A DNA stretch of 64,000 nucleotides, taken from JAKALD01 sp963817785 (lineage in GTDB: Bacteria; Pseudomonadota; Gammaproteobacteria; Burkholderiales; SG8-39). This document shows, in pieces, positions 43,298 through 52,700 of this stretch. The number at the start of each line of letters is the position of its first letter. The stretch's first letter is position 1. The stretch spans positions 175,436 to 239,435 of the forward strand of contig CAWFPL010000005.1 in the NCBI GenBank assembly GCA_963817785.1. Direction: 5' to 3'. Under the pieces are notes generated by a model that was not told the origin of the DNA, made no database searches, and worked only from the letters and a program-made list of their open reading frames with translations. Made by a program: the position numbers and the translations under genes.

Positions 43298-45004
43298 CTA
43301 CAAGCGGATTTGCTGGAGGAGCTCGAGCGCGCGCTGTTGCTTGGGGCTGGGCGTGGTGAGGAGGTCGAAGCTCGGTGCGTCGGCCCCAGCCCCGGGGGTG
43401 CGGCAGGTGTTGCGTACGATCGTGGCGAGCTCGGCCAGCAAGGTGGCGAAGCTGTGCGTGGGGGTGCCGTCCTCGAGCGCGTGGCGCGCCACCTTGGCAA
43501 GCGCCGCCTGGGAGCGCTTGGCCGGCGCCACCGGATCGCGCCCGGCCTTGGCCGCCTGATCGGTGTCGGCGAACATGAGCTCGCGCCAAGCCTCGCGCAT
43601 GTGCCACTCGACGTAGTAGGCGAGCATGCACAGGAAGATGTGCGCACGCACCCGATCGGCGGTGCGGTGATGGATCGGGCGCACCTTCAGGTCGATCGTC
43701 TTGAGCGAGCGAAACGCCCGCTCGACGTTGGCCAAGGCTTTATAGTTGCGCACGCACTCGGGTGCGTCCATCTGCGACGCACTCACCGAAGTGCGGATGA
43801 TGTACAGGCCATCGAGCGCGGCCTCGGCGGCGATGCTCTGGGCCTTGCGAGTGAACTCGAAGCTCGCCTCGCCGATGCTGAGCTCGAAGTGCTTGGCGAC
43901 CTTGTACTGGTTGACGAGCTTGCCCACGCGCAGCCCGATCTGGTCGGCCCCGGTGAGTTTGCCCGCGTCCACACGGGCCTTGATCTTCGCGAGGTTCGTC
44001 TCGGTCCCCGCGAGCAGCTCCTCGCGCTTGTGCGCGCGCAGCTTCGCGAGCTCCGGGTTGCGGCAGGCCACCAGGCGCTCGCCCGGATACTGCGGTGAGC
44101 TGAGCTCAAACAGATTGCGCTCGTCGAACAGCCCCAGTTGCAACTGCCCGCCTTCGAGGAGCACGCGGATCGAGGCGCTCTTGAGCGCCGTGATCCAGCC
44201 GATGCCGTCGGTTGCGCGAAGCTCCGCGATCACCTTGTGCGAGATCATGCCGCGGTCGCCCACCATCACCAGGTGCTCCAGGCCGAAGGCCTCGCGCAGG
44301 CGCCTCACCTCTGGCATCAAGGTGTGGCTGTCGGCGACGTTGCCCTCGTGCACCGAGACGGCCACCGGGCAGCCGCGCGCATCGGTCAGAAGCCCATAGT
44401 TGACCTGCAGCAGTCCGCGCCGGCCGTCGCGGCTGTAGCCCAGCCGGGCCAGGGGACAGGTGCTGCCCTCGAAGTAGCTGGAGCTCAAGTCGTAGAGCAC
44501 CAGCCCCCCGGGGCTCAAGTGGCGCGCGGCGAGCTTTTTCTGGATCCGGTCCTGACGCGCGAGCAACCAATCCATCGCGGCGTACAGATCGTTCTCGTCG
44601 CAGCCGGCCACGCCGAAGTCCTCGGCCAAGGTCGTCGTGTGCCACCAGCGCGTGGTCGCGAGCTTCGTATGCGGGGCCAGGATGCGCGCGCCCACCATCG
44701 CCAGCACCCGGTCGCGCTCGGGGCTGGGCCGAGCCCCCAGCAGCGCCTCGAGCCCCAGGCGTTGCATGGCTACACGCACGGCCTGGACGTGCCCCTGCGC
44801 GCGCGAGGTGATCGCCTCGAACAGCGCCTCGGGGCGCTGCAAGGCTTCGCCCCGAAGCACCGCGCGAATGGCGAGGATCTGCGCATCGCTGAGCGAGGAG
44901 AGATTCGCCAGAGTGCGCTTGCGCACCTTGGCGCCCTCACGAAACGACTCGCGCAACAAATACGCCGGGCGCGAGCCGCGGTTCGGGACGACATCGATGT
45001 GCAT
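43298..45004 (-). CDS. IS1634-family transposase, copy 1
   Basis: This DDE transposase of the IS4-like superfamily has 568 residues. Recognisable parts are VLYDLSSSYFEGSTCPLA, QVNYGLLTDARGCPVAVSVHEGN, MVGDRGMIS with the second acidic residue, and the C-terminal YYVEWHMREAWRELMF with the catalytic Glu. It is closely similar to, but clearly not identical with, the protein at 56257-57993. The frame is intact, so it may be active. Confidence 0.92.
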   Translation of the reverse strand: MHIDVVPNRGSRPAYLLRESFREGAKVRKRTLANLSSLSDAQILAIRAVLRGEALQRPEALFEAITSRAQGHVQAVRVAMQRLGLEALLGARPSPERDRVLAMVGARILAPHTKLATTRWWHTTTLAEDFGVAGCDENDLYAAMDWLLARQDRIQKKLAARHLSPGGLVLYDLSSSYFEGSTCPLARLGYSRDGRRGLLQVNYGLLTDARGCPVAVSVHEGNVADSHTLMPEVRRLREAFGLEHLVMVGDRGMISHKVIAELRATDGIGWITALKSASIRVLLEGGQLQLGLFDERNLFELSSPQYPGERLVACRNPELAKLRAHKREELLAGTETNLAKIKARVDAGKLTGADQIGLRVGKLVNQYKVAKHFELSIGEASFEFTRKAQSIAAEAALDGLYIIRTSVSASQMDAPECVRNYKALANVERAFRSLKTIDLKVRPIHHRTADRVRAHIFLCMLAYYVEWHMREAWRELMFADTDQAAKAGRDPVAPAKRSQAALAKVARHALEDGTPTHSFATLLAELATIVRNTCRTPGAGADAPSFDLLTTPSPKQQRALELLQQIRL

Positions 45005-45010
45005 GGCTAC

Positions 45011-45039
45011 AATGTAGCCTCACATCGCAGCTTTGTCAA
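45011..45039 (-). promoter_or_regulatory. transposase promoter, copy 1 (leaderless arrangement)
   Basis: On the minus strand TTGACA, 17 nt and TACATT form a near-consensus promoter whose -10 ends 6 nt before the transposase ATG. Transcription should therefore start at or next to the start codon. A GGCTACA-A-TGTAGCC inverted repeat (45005-45019) overlaps the -10. Confidence 0.7.
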
Positions 45040-45143
45040 GCCAACTACATGGCTACACGACGAACCCCCGTCAACGCCCCCAACCTGCAGATTCCAATGC
45101 GCTTTCCAGCCGCTATTCGGTCAGGACTGCGGGGAACTTCGGG

Positions 45144-46346
45144 CTAGAAGTACAGGTCTTTAACCCCGACGCCGGCCTGACCGTACTCGAGCGTGCGCCG
45201 GATGCGGTAGGTCTCATCCGGCGTCGCCTTCGGCGCCTTCGACAGGTCGAGCAGCTTCTGCGGGCGCAGCGGCTGGCCTTCGGGAGTGCGCACCACCATG
45301 ACGCGCGGCTGCAAGCGCTTCTCGACGTTCTGCGCGATCACGATACCCACCTCGCCGCTATTCAGCTCGATCACCGAGCCGACCGGGAAAATCCCGATGC
45401 AACGGATGAACTGCTCCACCAGCTCGGGATGAAAGGCCTTGCCGCGCATCTTGTGCAGCATCCCGAGCGCGGTTGACGGCGGCACCGGGGCGGCGTACGG
45501 CCGCTTGCTCGTCAATGCATCGAAGGTATCGGCGATCCCGGCGATGCCGCCGATGGTGCCGATGCCTGCGCCGGTCAGCCCTTTCGGGTAACCGCTGCCG
45601 TCGTAGCGTTCGTGATGTAACGTGGCCAAGGCCGGCAGCCACGACGGAAGTCCCGGGGTCGACTCCAGAATCTCGACCGTGTGCTGCACGTGTCCCTTGA
45701 CCAGCTCGTATTCCTCCGCAGACAGGCGTTCGCGCTTGGCCAGCAGCTCGGTGGGCAGTCGTAGATTACCTACGTCCTGCAGCAACCCGACCATGCCGGC
45801 CTTGTCGATCTCCTCCGTGTCCATGCCGAGAAAGCGGCCGAACGAAATCATGTAGATGGACACGTTCATCGCGCGGCCCACCAAGTACTGGCCGCGCTCC
45901 TTGAGCCTCGAGAACAGCACCAGCGCGTCGGGGTTGCGCATGATGCTCTCGGTCATGCTTGCCACGGCACCCTTTACCTGGCCGGCGTCCAGCGAACCGC
46001 GGCCGTAAACCGCGGCAAATGCCTCCTGCAGTGCGCTTTCCGAGCCGTTATACGCGTCGCGCGCCCTTTCGAGCTCCCCCTCGACCGACACTCGCTCGAC
46101 GTGCTTGACCTTGCCGAGCCCGGCGAGCTCCCCTGCGGCACCGGCCGGACCGCGTTCGGGATCGATCAGGACGCTGCGCTCGGTGTCGACATAGACGTGA
46201 CGGCAGTACTGGCGCAGGATCTCCAGCTGTTCCGGGCTGTCGACGACCCAGCCCTGGAACAGGAACGGCGTGTCCGTCCAGGGGCGGTCCAACTCCCCGA
46301 CATACATGCCGTACTGAAGCTCGTCTACCGATATTTTCCTTTTCAC
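45144..46346 (-). CDS. HD-GYP domain protein with degenerate HD motif
   Basis: The 400-residue protein has an N-terminal DUF3391-like region and a C-terminal HD-GYP domain, a family that hydrolyses cyclic di-GMP. The HHERYDGSGYP motif and IADTFDALTSKRPY are intact. The metal-binding HD pair reads LLQDVGN, so the first His is Gln and the usual Lys is Asn near residue 188, and activity may be lost. The start is GTG. Its TAG stop lies in the CTAG at the end of IS1634 copy 1. It is the last gene of the HPt-cyclase-kinase operon. Confidence 0.9.
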   Translation of the reverse strand: MKRKISVDELQYGMYVGELDRPWTDTPFLFQGWVVDSPEQLEILRQYCRHVYVDTERSVLIDPERGPAGAAGELAGLGKVKHVERVSVEGELERARDAYNGSESALQEAFAAVYGRGSLDAGQVKGAVASMTESIMRNPDALVLFSRLKERGQYLVGRAMNVSIYMISFGRFLGMDTEEIDKAGMVGLLQDVGNLRLPTELLAKRERLSAEEYELVKGHVQHTVEILESTPGLPSWLPALATLHHERYDGSGYPKGLTGAGIGTIGGIAGIADTFDALTSKRPYAAPVPPSTALGMLHKMRGKAFHPELVEQFIRCIGIFPVGSVIELNSGEVGIVIAQNVEKRLQPRVMVVRTPEGQPLRPQKLLDLSKAPKATPDETYRIRRTLEYGQAGVGVKDLYF

Positions 46347-46398
46347 CCCGCCTACGCCTTTCGCGACGCGCTGCAGGTTGCGCTCTGTGACCGCACCG

Positions 46399-47628
46399 CT
46401 ATTCTTGCTGAAACTTGCGCGTCAGGAAGCCAATCACCTCGTCGGCGTTGCGAAAGCGCGCATCACGGTCCTTGTCCAGCAGCTTGTCGAGCAGCCTCTG
46501 ATATTGCGCCAGATGCTCGGGCAGCGGCGGCGGCGGCGTGTTGATGTGATGCAGCGCCACGTCCACCGCGGTCTCGCCGTTGAACAGGTGCTGCCCGACG
46601 AGCATCTGGTAAAGGAGCACGCCGGCGCTGTAGATGTCGGTACGCAGATCCAGCGCCCGGCCCTGCACCTGTTCCGGGCTCATGTAACGCGGCGTGCCGA
46701 GAACCTCACCGTGACTGGTGCGGTCGATCGAATCGATATGCTTCGCGATGCCGAAGTCGACGATCGCCAGGCTGCCGTCGGCGCGGAACATGAGGTTCTG
46801 CGGCTTCAGGTCACGGTGCAGGACGCCCTGCTCGTGGATGTCGCCGAGGGCGAACATCAGCTCGCGGAAAATGTGCAACGCCTCCTGCGGCGGCAGTGCA
46901 TTGCCGCCGAGCCGCTTGTTGAGGTCGCCGCCATCGAAGAACTCCATCACCAGGTAGGCGTGCTCCTCGGAAACGCCGTGTCCGTAGATGCGGGCCACGT
47001 TGCGGGTCTGGATGCGCTCGACGAGCGCGTACTCCTCCATGAACCGCGCCAACGCATGACGATCGCCAGTCACCTCGCTGCGCAGGATCTTGACCACCAA
47101 CGGCTCGTCGTCGCGCTCGCGCGAAGCAAGGTAGACGCGCGACATGCCGCCCTCGCCGATCAGGCGCAACACCCGGATGCCCGGGATGTGCACGCGCGCG
47201 CCGAGGCTGTGGCCCTCCATGCGCGCCGCGACGTCCGGCGACATCGTCTTTTCGATCTTCGTCTGGGTCAGCTCGCGGATCGATGTGATCAGCTTCTCGC
47301 GCGTCAGCTCCTGCTTGCGCTGGTAGTCGTCGGCCCCGGCCTTGATCGCGCGCACCGCTATGATTTCGTTGCCGGCGCCAGTCAGAAACAGCACCGGCGG
47401 GCAATCCTTGCGCGTCTTGAACGCGTGCAGCCACTCCAGCCCGTCGCCGCGCCCCAGCATGTAGTCGAGGATCACCACGTCATAGGTGCCGAGCGGGAAC
47501 GACTCGTCCGGCATCTCGCGCACGAGCGGGTCGTACTGCTCGACCACCGCCTGCTGCCATACCTGCCGGATGTAGTGCGCGAGCAGGTTGCGCAGATCCT
47601 CGTCGTCGTCGATGATCAGGACGCGCAT
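46399..47628 (-). CDS. response receiver-Ser/Thr protein kinase fusion
   Basis: The 409-residue protein joins an N-terminal CheY-like receiver (Asp8/Asp9, phospho-acceptor Asp55 in VVILDYMLG) to a eukaryotic-type Ser/Thr kinase. The kinase has a glycine-rich loop IGEGGMSRVYLA, ATP-binding Lys180 in VVKIL, catalytic Asp273 in HRDLKPQN, DFG at about 291, and GTPRYMSPEQ. It likely makes kinase activity depend on a phosphorelay. The ATG overlaps the cyclase stop (ATGA). It has no transmembrane part. Confidence 0.93.
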   Translation of the reverse strand: MRVLIIDDDEDLRNLLAHYIRQVWQQAVVEQYDPLVREMPDESFPLGTYDVVILDYMLGRGDGLEWLHAFKTRKDCPPVLFLTGAGNEIIAVRAIKAGADDYQRKQELTREKLITSIRELTQTKIEKTMSPDVAARMEGHSLGARVHIPGIRVLRLIGEGGMSRVYLASRERDDEPLVVKILRSEVTGDRHALARFMEEYALVERIQTRNVARIYGHGVSEEHAYLVMEFFDGGDLNKRLGGNALPPQEALHIFRELMFALGDIHEQGVLHRDLKPQNLMFRADGSLAIVDFGIAKHIDSIDRTSHGEVLGTPRYMSPEQVQGRALDLRTDIYSAGVLLYQMLVGQHLFNGETAVDVALHHINTPPPPLPEHLAQYQRLLDKLLDKDRDARFRNADEVIGFLTRKFQQE

Positions 47629-48785
47629 CAGCCCGCCGCGGGAGCAATCTTGACGGAGTACACCGGGATCGGCTCCGATCTACCGCGCAAGGTCACGTCG
47701 CCGCGCCCCTGCACGCCGCCGGCCGGCAGCAGCTCCTTGAGGTGTTCGTACAGCGGACCGCAGATCAGCACCTCGTCCGTGGCCGCCATCTGCATCAGCC
47801 GCGCCGCGACGTTCACCGGATTGCCGATCACGGTGTAGCTCATGTAGTGGGGCGAGCCGATGTTGCCGATGATCGCCTCGCCCATGCAGATTCCTATGCC
47901 AACGCCGGTGACAAAGCCCGTGCGACGCTGCCAGACCGCGGCCGTGGGAGCGAAGCGCGACACCATCTCCTGGGCCGTGCGCCACGCCCGGATCGGGGCG
48001 TCGCGCTGCACAAACGGCACGTTGAAGCCGACCAGCAGGCTATCGCCAGCCATGTTGAATATCGTCCCGTCGTGATGATAGGCGGCCTCGGTCAGCACCG
48101 TAAAGTACTCGTTCAGCATCTCCACCACCTCGCCGACCTCCACGCGCTCGGTGAGGCGCGTGAAGCCGCGCAGATCGGCAAACAGCGCGACTACGTCGAT
48201 GCGCTGCGCTCGGCCCTCGAACAGCTCGCCTTTGTCGCCGAGACTATGGATGATGCGGTCGGCGAGGCGCGGTGCGACGTAGCGCGAGAACGCCTTGCGG
48301 ATCGTCTCCTTGCGGTCGATCTCGGCGGCCAGGCGACGGTCTTCCAGCTCGCGGCGCGTTTCATGCAAACGCCGCAGCGTGTTGACGCGGGCGATCAGCT
48401 CCTCCCGGTTCACAGGCTTGGAGAGGAAGTCGTCGGCGCCGGCCTCGATGCCCCGCACCCGGCTTGCCTGGTCATCGAGCGTAGTGATGAGCACGATCGG
48501 GATGAGCGCAGTAGCCTCGTCACTCTTGAGCTCGCGGCAGACCTCGAAACCGTTGCGTCCGGGCATCATCACGTCGAGCAGGATCAAGTCGGGCGGCGAG
48601 GACATGACGCGCACCAGCGTCGCGTGCCCGTCACCTGCAGTTTGCACCGTCATGCCTTCCTGCTGGAGCAAGTGGGCGAGGAACGCGCACATGTCAGGGT
48701 CGTCGTCGACCACCAGAACCCGGAACCCCGGCTGCTGCGCCTTCCTCCCCGCCCCCACCGGGCGCGGATCGGCAAGCTCACTCAT
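47628..48785 (-). CDS. response receiver-class III adenylate/guanylate cyclase
   Basis: This 385-residue protein has a receiver domain (phospho-acceptor Asp71 in LILLDVMMPG, Lys in LSKPVNRE), a coiled linker and a class III cyclase domain. The cyclase has metal-binding Asp residues in VVALFADLRGF (near residue 203) and NMAGDSLLVGF, and the YTVIGNPVNVAARL region. It probably makes cAMP under phosphorelay control. Start ATG 48785 overlaps the HPt gene end; an upstream frame to 48848 is rejected. Confidence 0.92.
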   Translation of the reverse strand: MSELADPRPVGAGRKAQQPGFRVLVVDDDPDMCAFLAHLLQQEGMTVQTAGDGHATLVRVMSSPPDLILLDVMMPGRNGFEVCRELKSDEATALIPIVLITTLDDQASRVRGIEAGADDFLSKPVNREELIARVNTLRRLHETRRELEDRRLAAEIDRKETIRKAFSRYVAPRLADRIIHSLGDKGELFEGRAQRIDVVALFADLRGFTRLTERVEVGEVVEMLNEYFTVLTEAAYHHDGTIFNMAGDSLLVGFNVPFVQRDAPIRAWRTAQEMVSRFAPTAAVWQRRTGFVTGVGIGICMGEAIIGNIGSPHYMSYTVIGNPVNVAARLMQMAATDEVLICGPLYEHLKELLPAGGVQGRGDVTLRGRSEPIPVYSVKIAPAAG

Positions 48786-49077
48786 ACATGACCTTGACGT
48801 TCGCAAGATACTCGGCATACCCGGCGATGCTGGCGTCGATCGCCCCACGATCGGCCGTTTTCGCCGCGTCCTCGACTTGCTTGCCGATGGTCGACACCTG
48901 GGCGAACCCGTAGGAATTGCCCACGCCCTTCATGCGATGGCCGAGTTGGCGCAACTGCTCGAAATCGCCCGCGGCCAGAGCGGCGCGCAGCGCTTCGACC
49001 TCCTTTTGCCGGTTCCTGAAGAATCCCGGGATCAGGTCCTCGAGATCCTTGGCGACGGTGACGACGTGTTCGGGCAT
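48778..49077 (-). CDS. histidine phosphotransfer (HPt) protein
   Basis: This 99-residue four-helix HPt domain has the phospho-acceptor His47 in LGHRMKGVGNSYGF. Such proteins carry phosphate between receivers. It is the first gene of an operon with two receiver-output proteins, and a kinase and single receiver lie across the IS element, so all parts of a relay are present. Confidence 0.93.
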   Translation of the reverse strand: MPEHVVTVAKDLEDLIPGFFRNRQKEVEALRAALAAGDFEQLRQLGHRMKGVGNSYGFAQVSTIGKQVEDAAKTADRGAIDASIAGYAEYLANVKVMYE

Positions 49078-49112
49078 TTTCGGGGCGATCCGCGGCCACG
49101 TTAAAAGCGCCC

Positions 49113-49118
49113 ATTATA
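49113..49118 (-). promoter_or_regulatory. candidate -10 of the HPt-cyclase-kinase operon
   Basis: A perfect TATAAT on the minus strand lies 35 nt before the HPt start. No good -35 stands at 16-18 nt. A perfect TTGACA further up (49152-49157) is 33 nt away, too far to pair. Confidence 0.4.
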
Positions 49119-49191
49119 GGGAGCCGCCCGAGAATGCGCCCGGCGGCCGAGTGTCAAACCGTGTAAAGGGTGGCCGGCCCCCGGGCCCGAG

Positions 49192-49740
49192 TCAGCGCTC
49201 AGCCAGCACTTGGCGGGCCCGTGCCAGGTGGGGATGGAGCGACAGTGCCGCGGAAAAGGCGAGCCGCGCCGGCTCCCGCTCCCCCGCCCCGAGCAGGATC
49301 TCGGCGCAGTTGAGGATGGCACCGAAGTGCCGCGGCTCGAGCTCGAGGGTACGGGTGATGTCATTCAGGCATTCCTCGTCCCGGCCGGTCAAGTAGTACA
49401 GCGTGCACCGCTTGTGCCATGCCTCGGCGAAGTCTGGTCGGCGGCGCAGCAGCGCAGCGAGCCGGGTTTCGGCGATGTCGTGGCGTCGCGCGGCGATGTC
49501 GCGCGTCGCGAGTTCCAGCTGCTCGGCCACGGAGCGATGGGGATGGTACATCCACAGGCTCCAGATCAGATCCTCGGTTTCGATTGCCTCTTCGGCGCCC
49601 GGGGAAACAGCCAGCCGGTTGAACAAGGCATCGAGCGCGGGCCGCCCGTTCAGTGGCCGGCGCTCGTGCAGGCGGAAGATCAGCCTGAGGACGGGAGCGT
49701 AGCGCAGCATAGGTTTCGCGCCGCTAGATGGTAGCACCAT
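49192..49740 (-). CDS. TPR-repeat protein downstream of dnaE2
   Basis: This 182-residue protein has tetratricopeptide-like helical repeats in its second half (RLAALLRRRPDFAEAWHKRCTLYYLTGR; RTLELEPRHFGAILNCAEILLGAG; LSLHPHLARARQVLAER). It has no signal peptide. The start may be ATG 49740 or 49710. It follows dnaE2 by 16 nt on the same strand, so it may be the fourth gene of the SOS mutagenesis operon. The function is unknown. Confidence 0.75.
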   Translation of the reverse strand: MVLPSSGAKPMLRYAPVLRLIFRLHERRPLNGRPALDALFNRLAVSPGAEEAIETEDLIWSLWMYHPHRSVAEQLELATRDIAARRHDIAETRLAALLRRRPDFAEAWHKRCTLYYLTGRDEECLNDITRTLELEPRHFGAILNCAEILLGAGEREPARLAFSAALSLHPHLARARQVLAER

Positions 49741-49756
49741 GTGGGCGCGCTCGGCA

Positions 49757-52700
49757 TCAGTGGAAGTCGCGCGAGCGCGCGGTAAGCCGTCCGAGAAGTG
49801 CGCTGTGATCGGTAAGCCGCCGTGCCACCAGGTGCACCACCTCGCCCTCGCGCTCGATCACGCCCTGCACCCCCAGAAGTCGCGCGCCGAGGAGCTCACG
49901 GCGTTGGCGCTCGACGAGATCACGCCAGACGATCACGTTGATGCATCCGGTCTCGTCCTCGAGTGTGACGAAAATCACGCCGCTCGCGGTGTCCGGGCGC
50001 TGCCGGCAGGTCACCAAGCCCGCGGCGCACGCCGTGCGGCCGTGAGGCAGCGCGCGCAACTCTTCGGCGCAGATCAAGCGCAGGCGCTGGAGCCACGGGC
50101 GCAATAGTGCCATCGGGTGTCGGCCGAGCGTCAATCCCAGACTGGCGTAGTCCGCGACGATGTTCTCGCCCTCGCTCGGCGGCGCAAGCCGCGGAACGGC
50201 CTCGGTCGAGCGCGCACCGGCGAGCAGCCCGGGACCCCGCTCGACCCCCGCAGCCGCCCAATGAGCGTGGCGGCGGTGTCCGGCCAGCACCGCCAGAGCA
50301 CCAGCGCCTGCCAGGCACTTCAAATCGCGCCGTTCAAGCGCTGCGCGCTGCGCCAGGTCGTCCACCGACCCGAACGGCCGCGAAGCACGCGCCGCAACGA
50401 TCCTCTCGCCCGCCGCCTGCGACAGGCCGCCGACCATTCTCAGCCCCAGGCGCAACGCCGGCTGACCTTCCTGGCGGTCCTCCAGCGTGCAATCCCACCC
50501 GCTCGCGGTGACCTCCGGCGGGCACACCTCGACGCGGTGGCGCTGCGCGTCCTGCACCAGCTGCGCCGGTGCATAGAAGCCCATCGGCTGGCTGTTGAGC
50601 AGCGCGGCGCAGAACGCCGCCGGCTCGTGGCACTTGAGCCAGGCCGAGACGTAGACCAGCAGCGCGAAGCTCGCGGAGTGCGACTCGGGGAAACCGTACT
50701 CGCCGAAGCCCAGGATCTGCCGGTAGATCGCCTCGGCAAACTCCCGTCGATAACCGCGCTCGAGCATGCCGCGGATCAGCCGCGCCTCGAAATGCTCGAG
50801 CCCGCCCTTCCTGCGCCACGCCGCCATCGAGCGGCGCAGCTGGTCTGCCTCGCCTGGGGTGAAGCCGGCGGCGACCACCGCGAGCTGCATGACCTGCTCC
50901 TGGAAGATCGGCACGCCGAGCGTGCGCTCGAGCACCCGCCGCACCTCCTCGCTGGGGTAGGTCACCGGCTCCACGCCCTGCCGCCGGCGCAGGTAGGGAT
51001 GCACCATGCCGCCCTGGATCGGGCCCGGGCGCACGATCGCGACCTCGATCACCAGGTCGTAGAAACTCGTCGGCCTCAGGCGCGGCAACATCGACATCTG
51101 CGCCCGCGATTCGATCTGGAACACGCCCACGGTGTCGGCGCGCCGGATCATCTCGTAGACCGCCGGGTCCTCCGGCGGCACGTCCGCCACCGTGAACCGG
51201 CGGCCGCGGCGCTCGCCAACGAGCTGCAGCGCGCGGCGGATCGCAGAGAGCATGCCGAGCGCGAGCACGTCCACCTTGAGCAGTCCGAGCGCCTCCAGAT
51301 CGTCCTTGTCCCACTGGATGACGGTGCGCCCTTCCATCGCCGCGTTCTCGATCGGTACCAGCTCGGCAAGCGGTCCGCGCGCGATCACGAAGCCGCCGAC
51401 ATGCTGCGACAGGTGCCGCGGAAAGCCCACCAGCTCGCCGAGCAGGGCGACCAGCTGCTGCAGGACCGGGCTGTCCGGGTCGCAGCCCGCTTCCTCGAGG
51501 CGCCCGGGCAGCGCCCGGCTGCCATCCCACCACGAAAGCGATTTCGCCAGGTGGTCCACCTCGTCCGCGCAGAGCCCGAGCGCCTTGCCCAGGTCGCGTA
51601 GCGCGCTTCTCGGCCGATAGCAGATCACCGTCGCCGCGAGCGCGGCACGCCCGCGGCCGTACTTCGCGTAGAGGTACTGGATCACCTCCTCGCGCCGCTG
51701 GTGCTCGAAATCGACGTCGATATCGGGCGGCTCGTTGCGCTCCCTGGAGACGAAGCGCTCGAAGAGCAGGTCCATGCGGGCCGGATCGACCTCGGTGATG
51801 CCGAGCGCGTAGCACACCGCGGAGTTCGCCGCCGATCCGCGGCCCTGGCACAGGATCCCCTGCGAGCGCGCAAAGCACACCACGTCGTGCACGGTGAGAA
51901 AGAACGCCTCGTAGCGCAGCTCGGCGATCAGCGCGAGCTCATGGCGAACGAGCTCCGACACCTTCTGCGGCACCCCGTCCGGGAACCTCCAGCGCAATCC
52001 TCTACCGGTCAGCTTGCGCAGCCAGCTTGCCGGCGTTTCGCCCGCCGGCACCAGCTCTTCGGGGTATTCGTAGCGCAGCTCGTCGAGCGAGAATGCGCAG
52101 CGCCCGGCGACTGCGAGCGTTTCGGCGAGCAGCTCAGGCGGGTAAAGCTGGGCGAGGCGCATCCTGAGCCGCAAGTAGCGCTCGGCGTTCGGCTGCAGCT
52201 CGCGGCCGCACGCGGCCACCGGCCTGCCCAGCCGGATCGCCGTGAGCGTGTCCTGCAAGCGGCGGCGCGAGCGCACATGCATGTGCACGTCCCCGGCGGC
52301 GACCAGGGGCAGGCCGCTGGCCGCGGCCAGCGCGCGCAGCGACGCGAGGCGCGCGCGATCGTTCGGGCCGCAATGCAGCTCGGCAGCGATCCAGGCGCAG
52401 CCGCAGAAATGCTTCGCGATCCAGCGCGCGTGCTCCAGATCCGGTTCTTCCCCGGGGACGAACAGCGCCAGCGTTCCGCCTCCCGCGAGCGCTTCGAGGT
52501 CGCTGCGCCGAAGCGCATAGCTGCCCTTCTTGCCGCGTCTGCGCCCGATCGTGATGAGCGACGAGAGGGCGCCGTAAGCGCGCCGGTCAGTCGCGAGCAG
52601 CACCGCCTTCAGGCCGTCCGCGAGTCTCACCTCCGTACCGATGAGCAGCTTCAGGCCGCATTCCTTGGCTGCGACATGGGCGCGCACGACGCCGGCGAGC

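Larger units (their letters stand above)
43214..45147 (-). mobile_element. IS1634-family insertion sequence, copy 1
   Basis: Ends were placed by the inverted repeats CTAG-N-CCGAAGTTCC at both sides. CTAG occurs at each end and may be the target duplication. The 1.93-kb element carries one transposase gene on the minus strand. The right-end CTAG also supplies the TAG stop of the HD-GYP gene. The element separates a histidine kinase/regulator pair from the HPt-cyclase-kinase operon. Confidence 0.8.

Noticed and set aside
49119..49157. Perfect TTGACA paired with TATAAT as HPt operon promoter
   Set aside because: The two elements are 33 nt apart, far beyond the 16-18 nt that sigma-70 tolerates.
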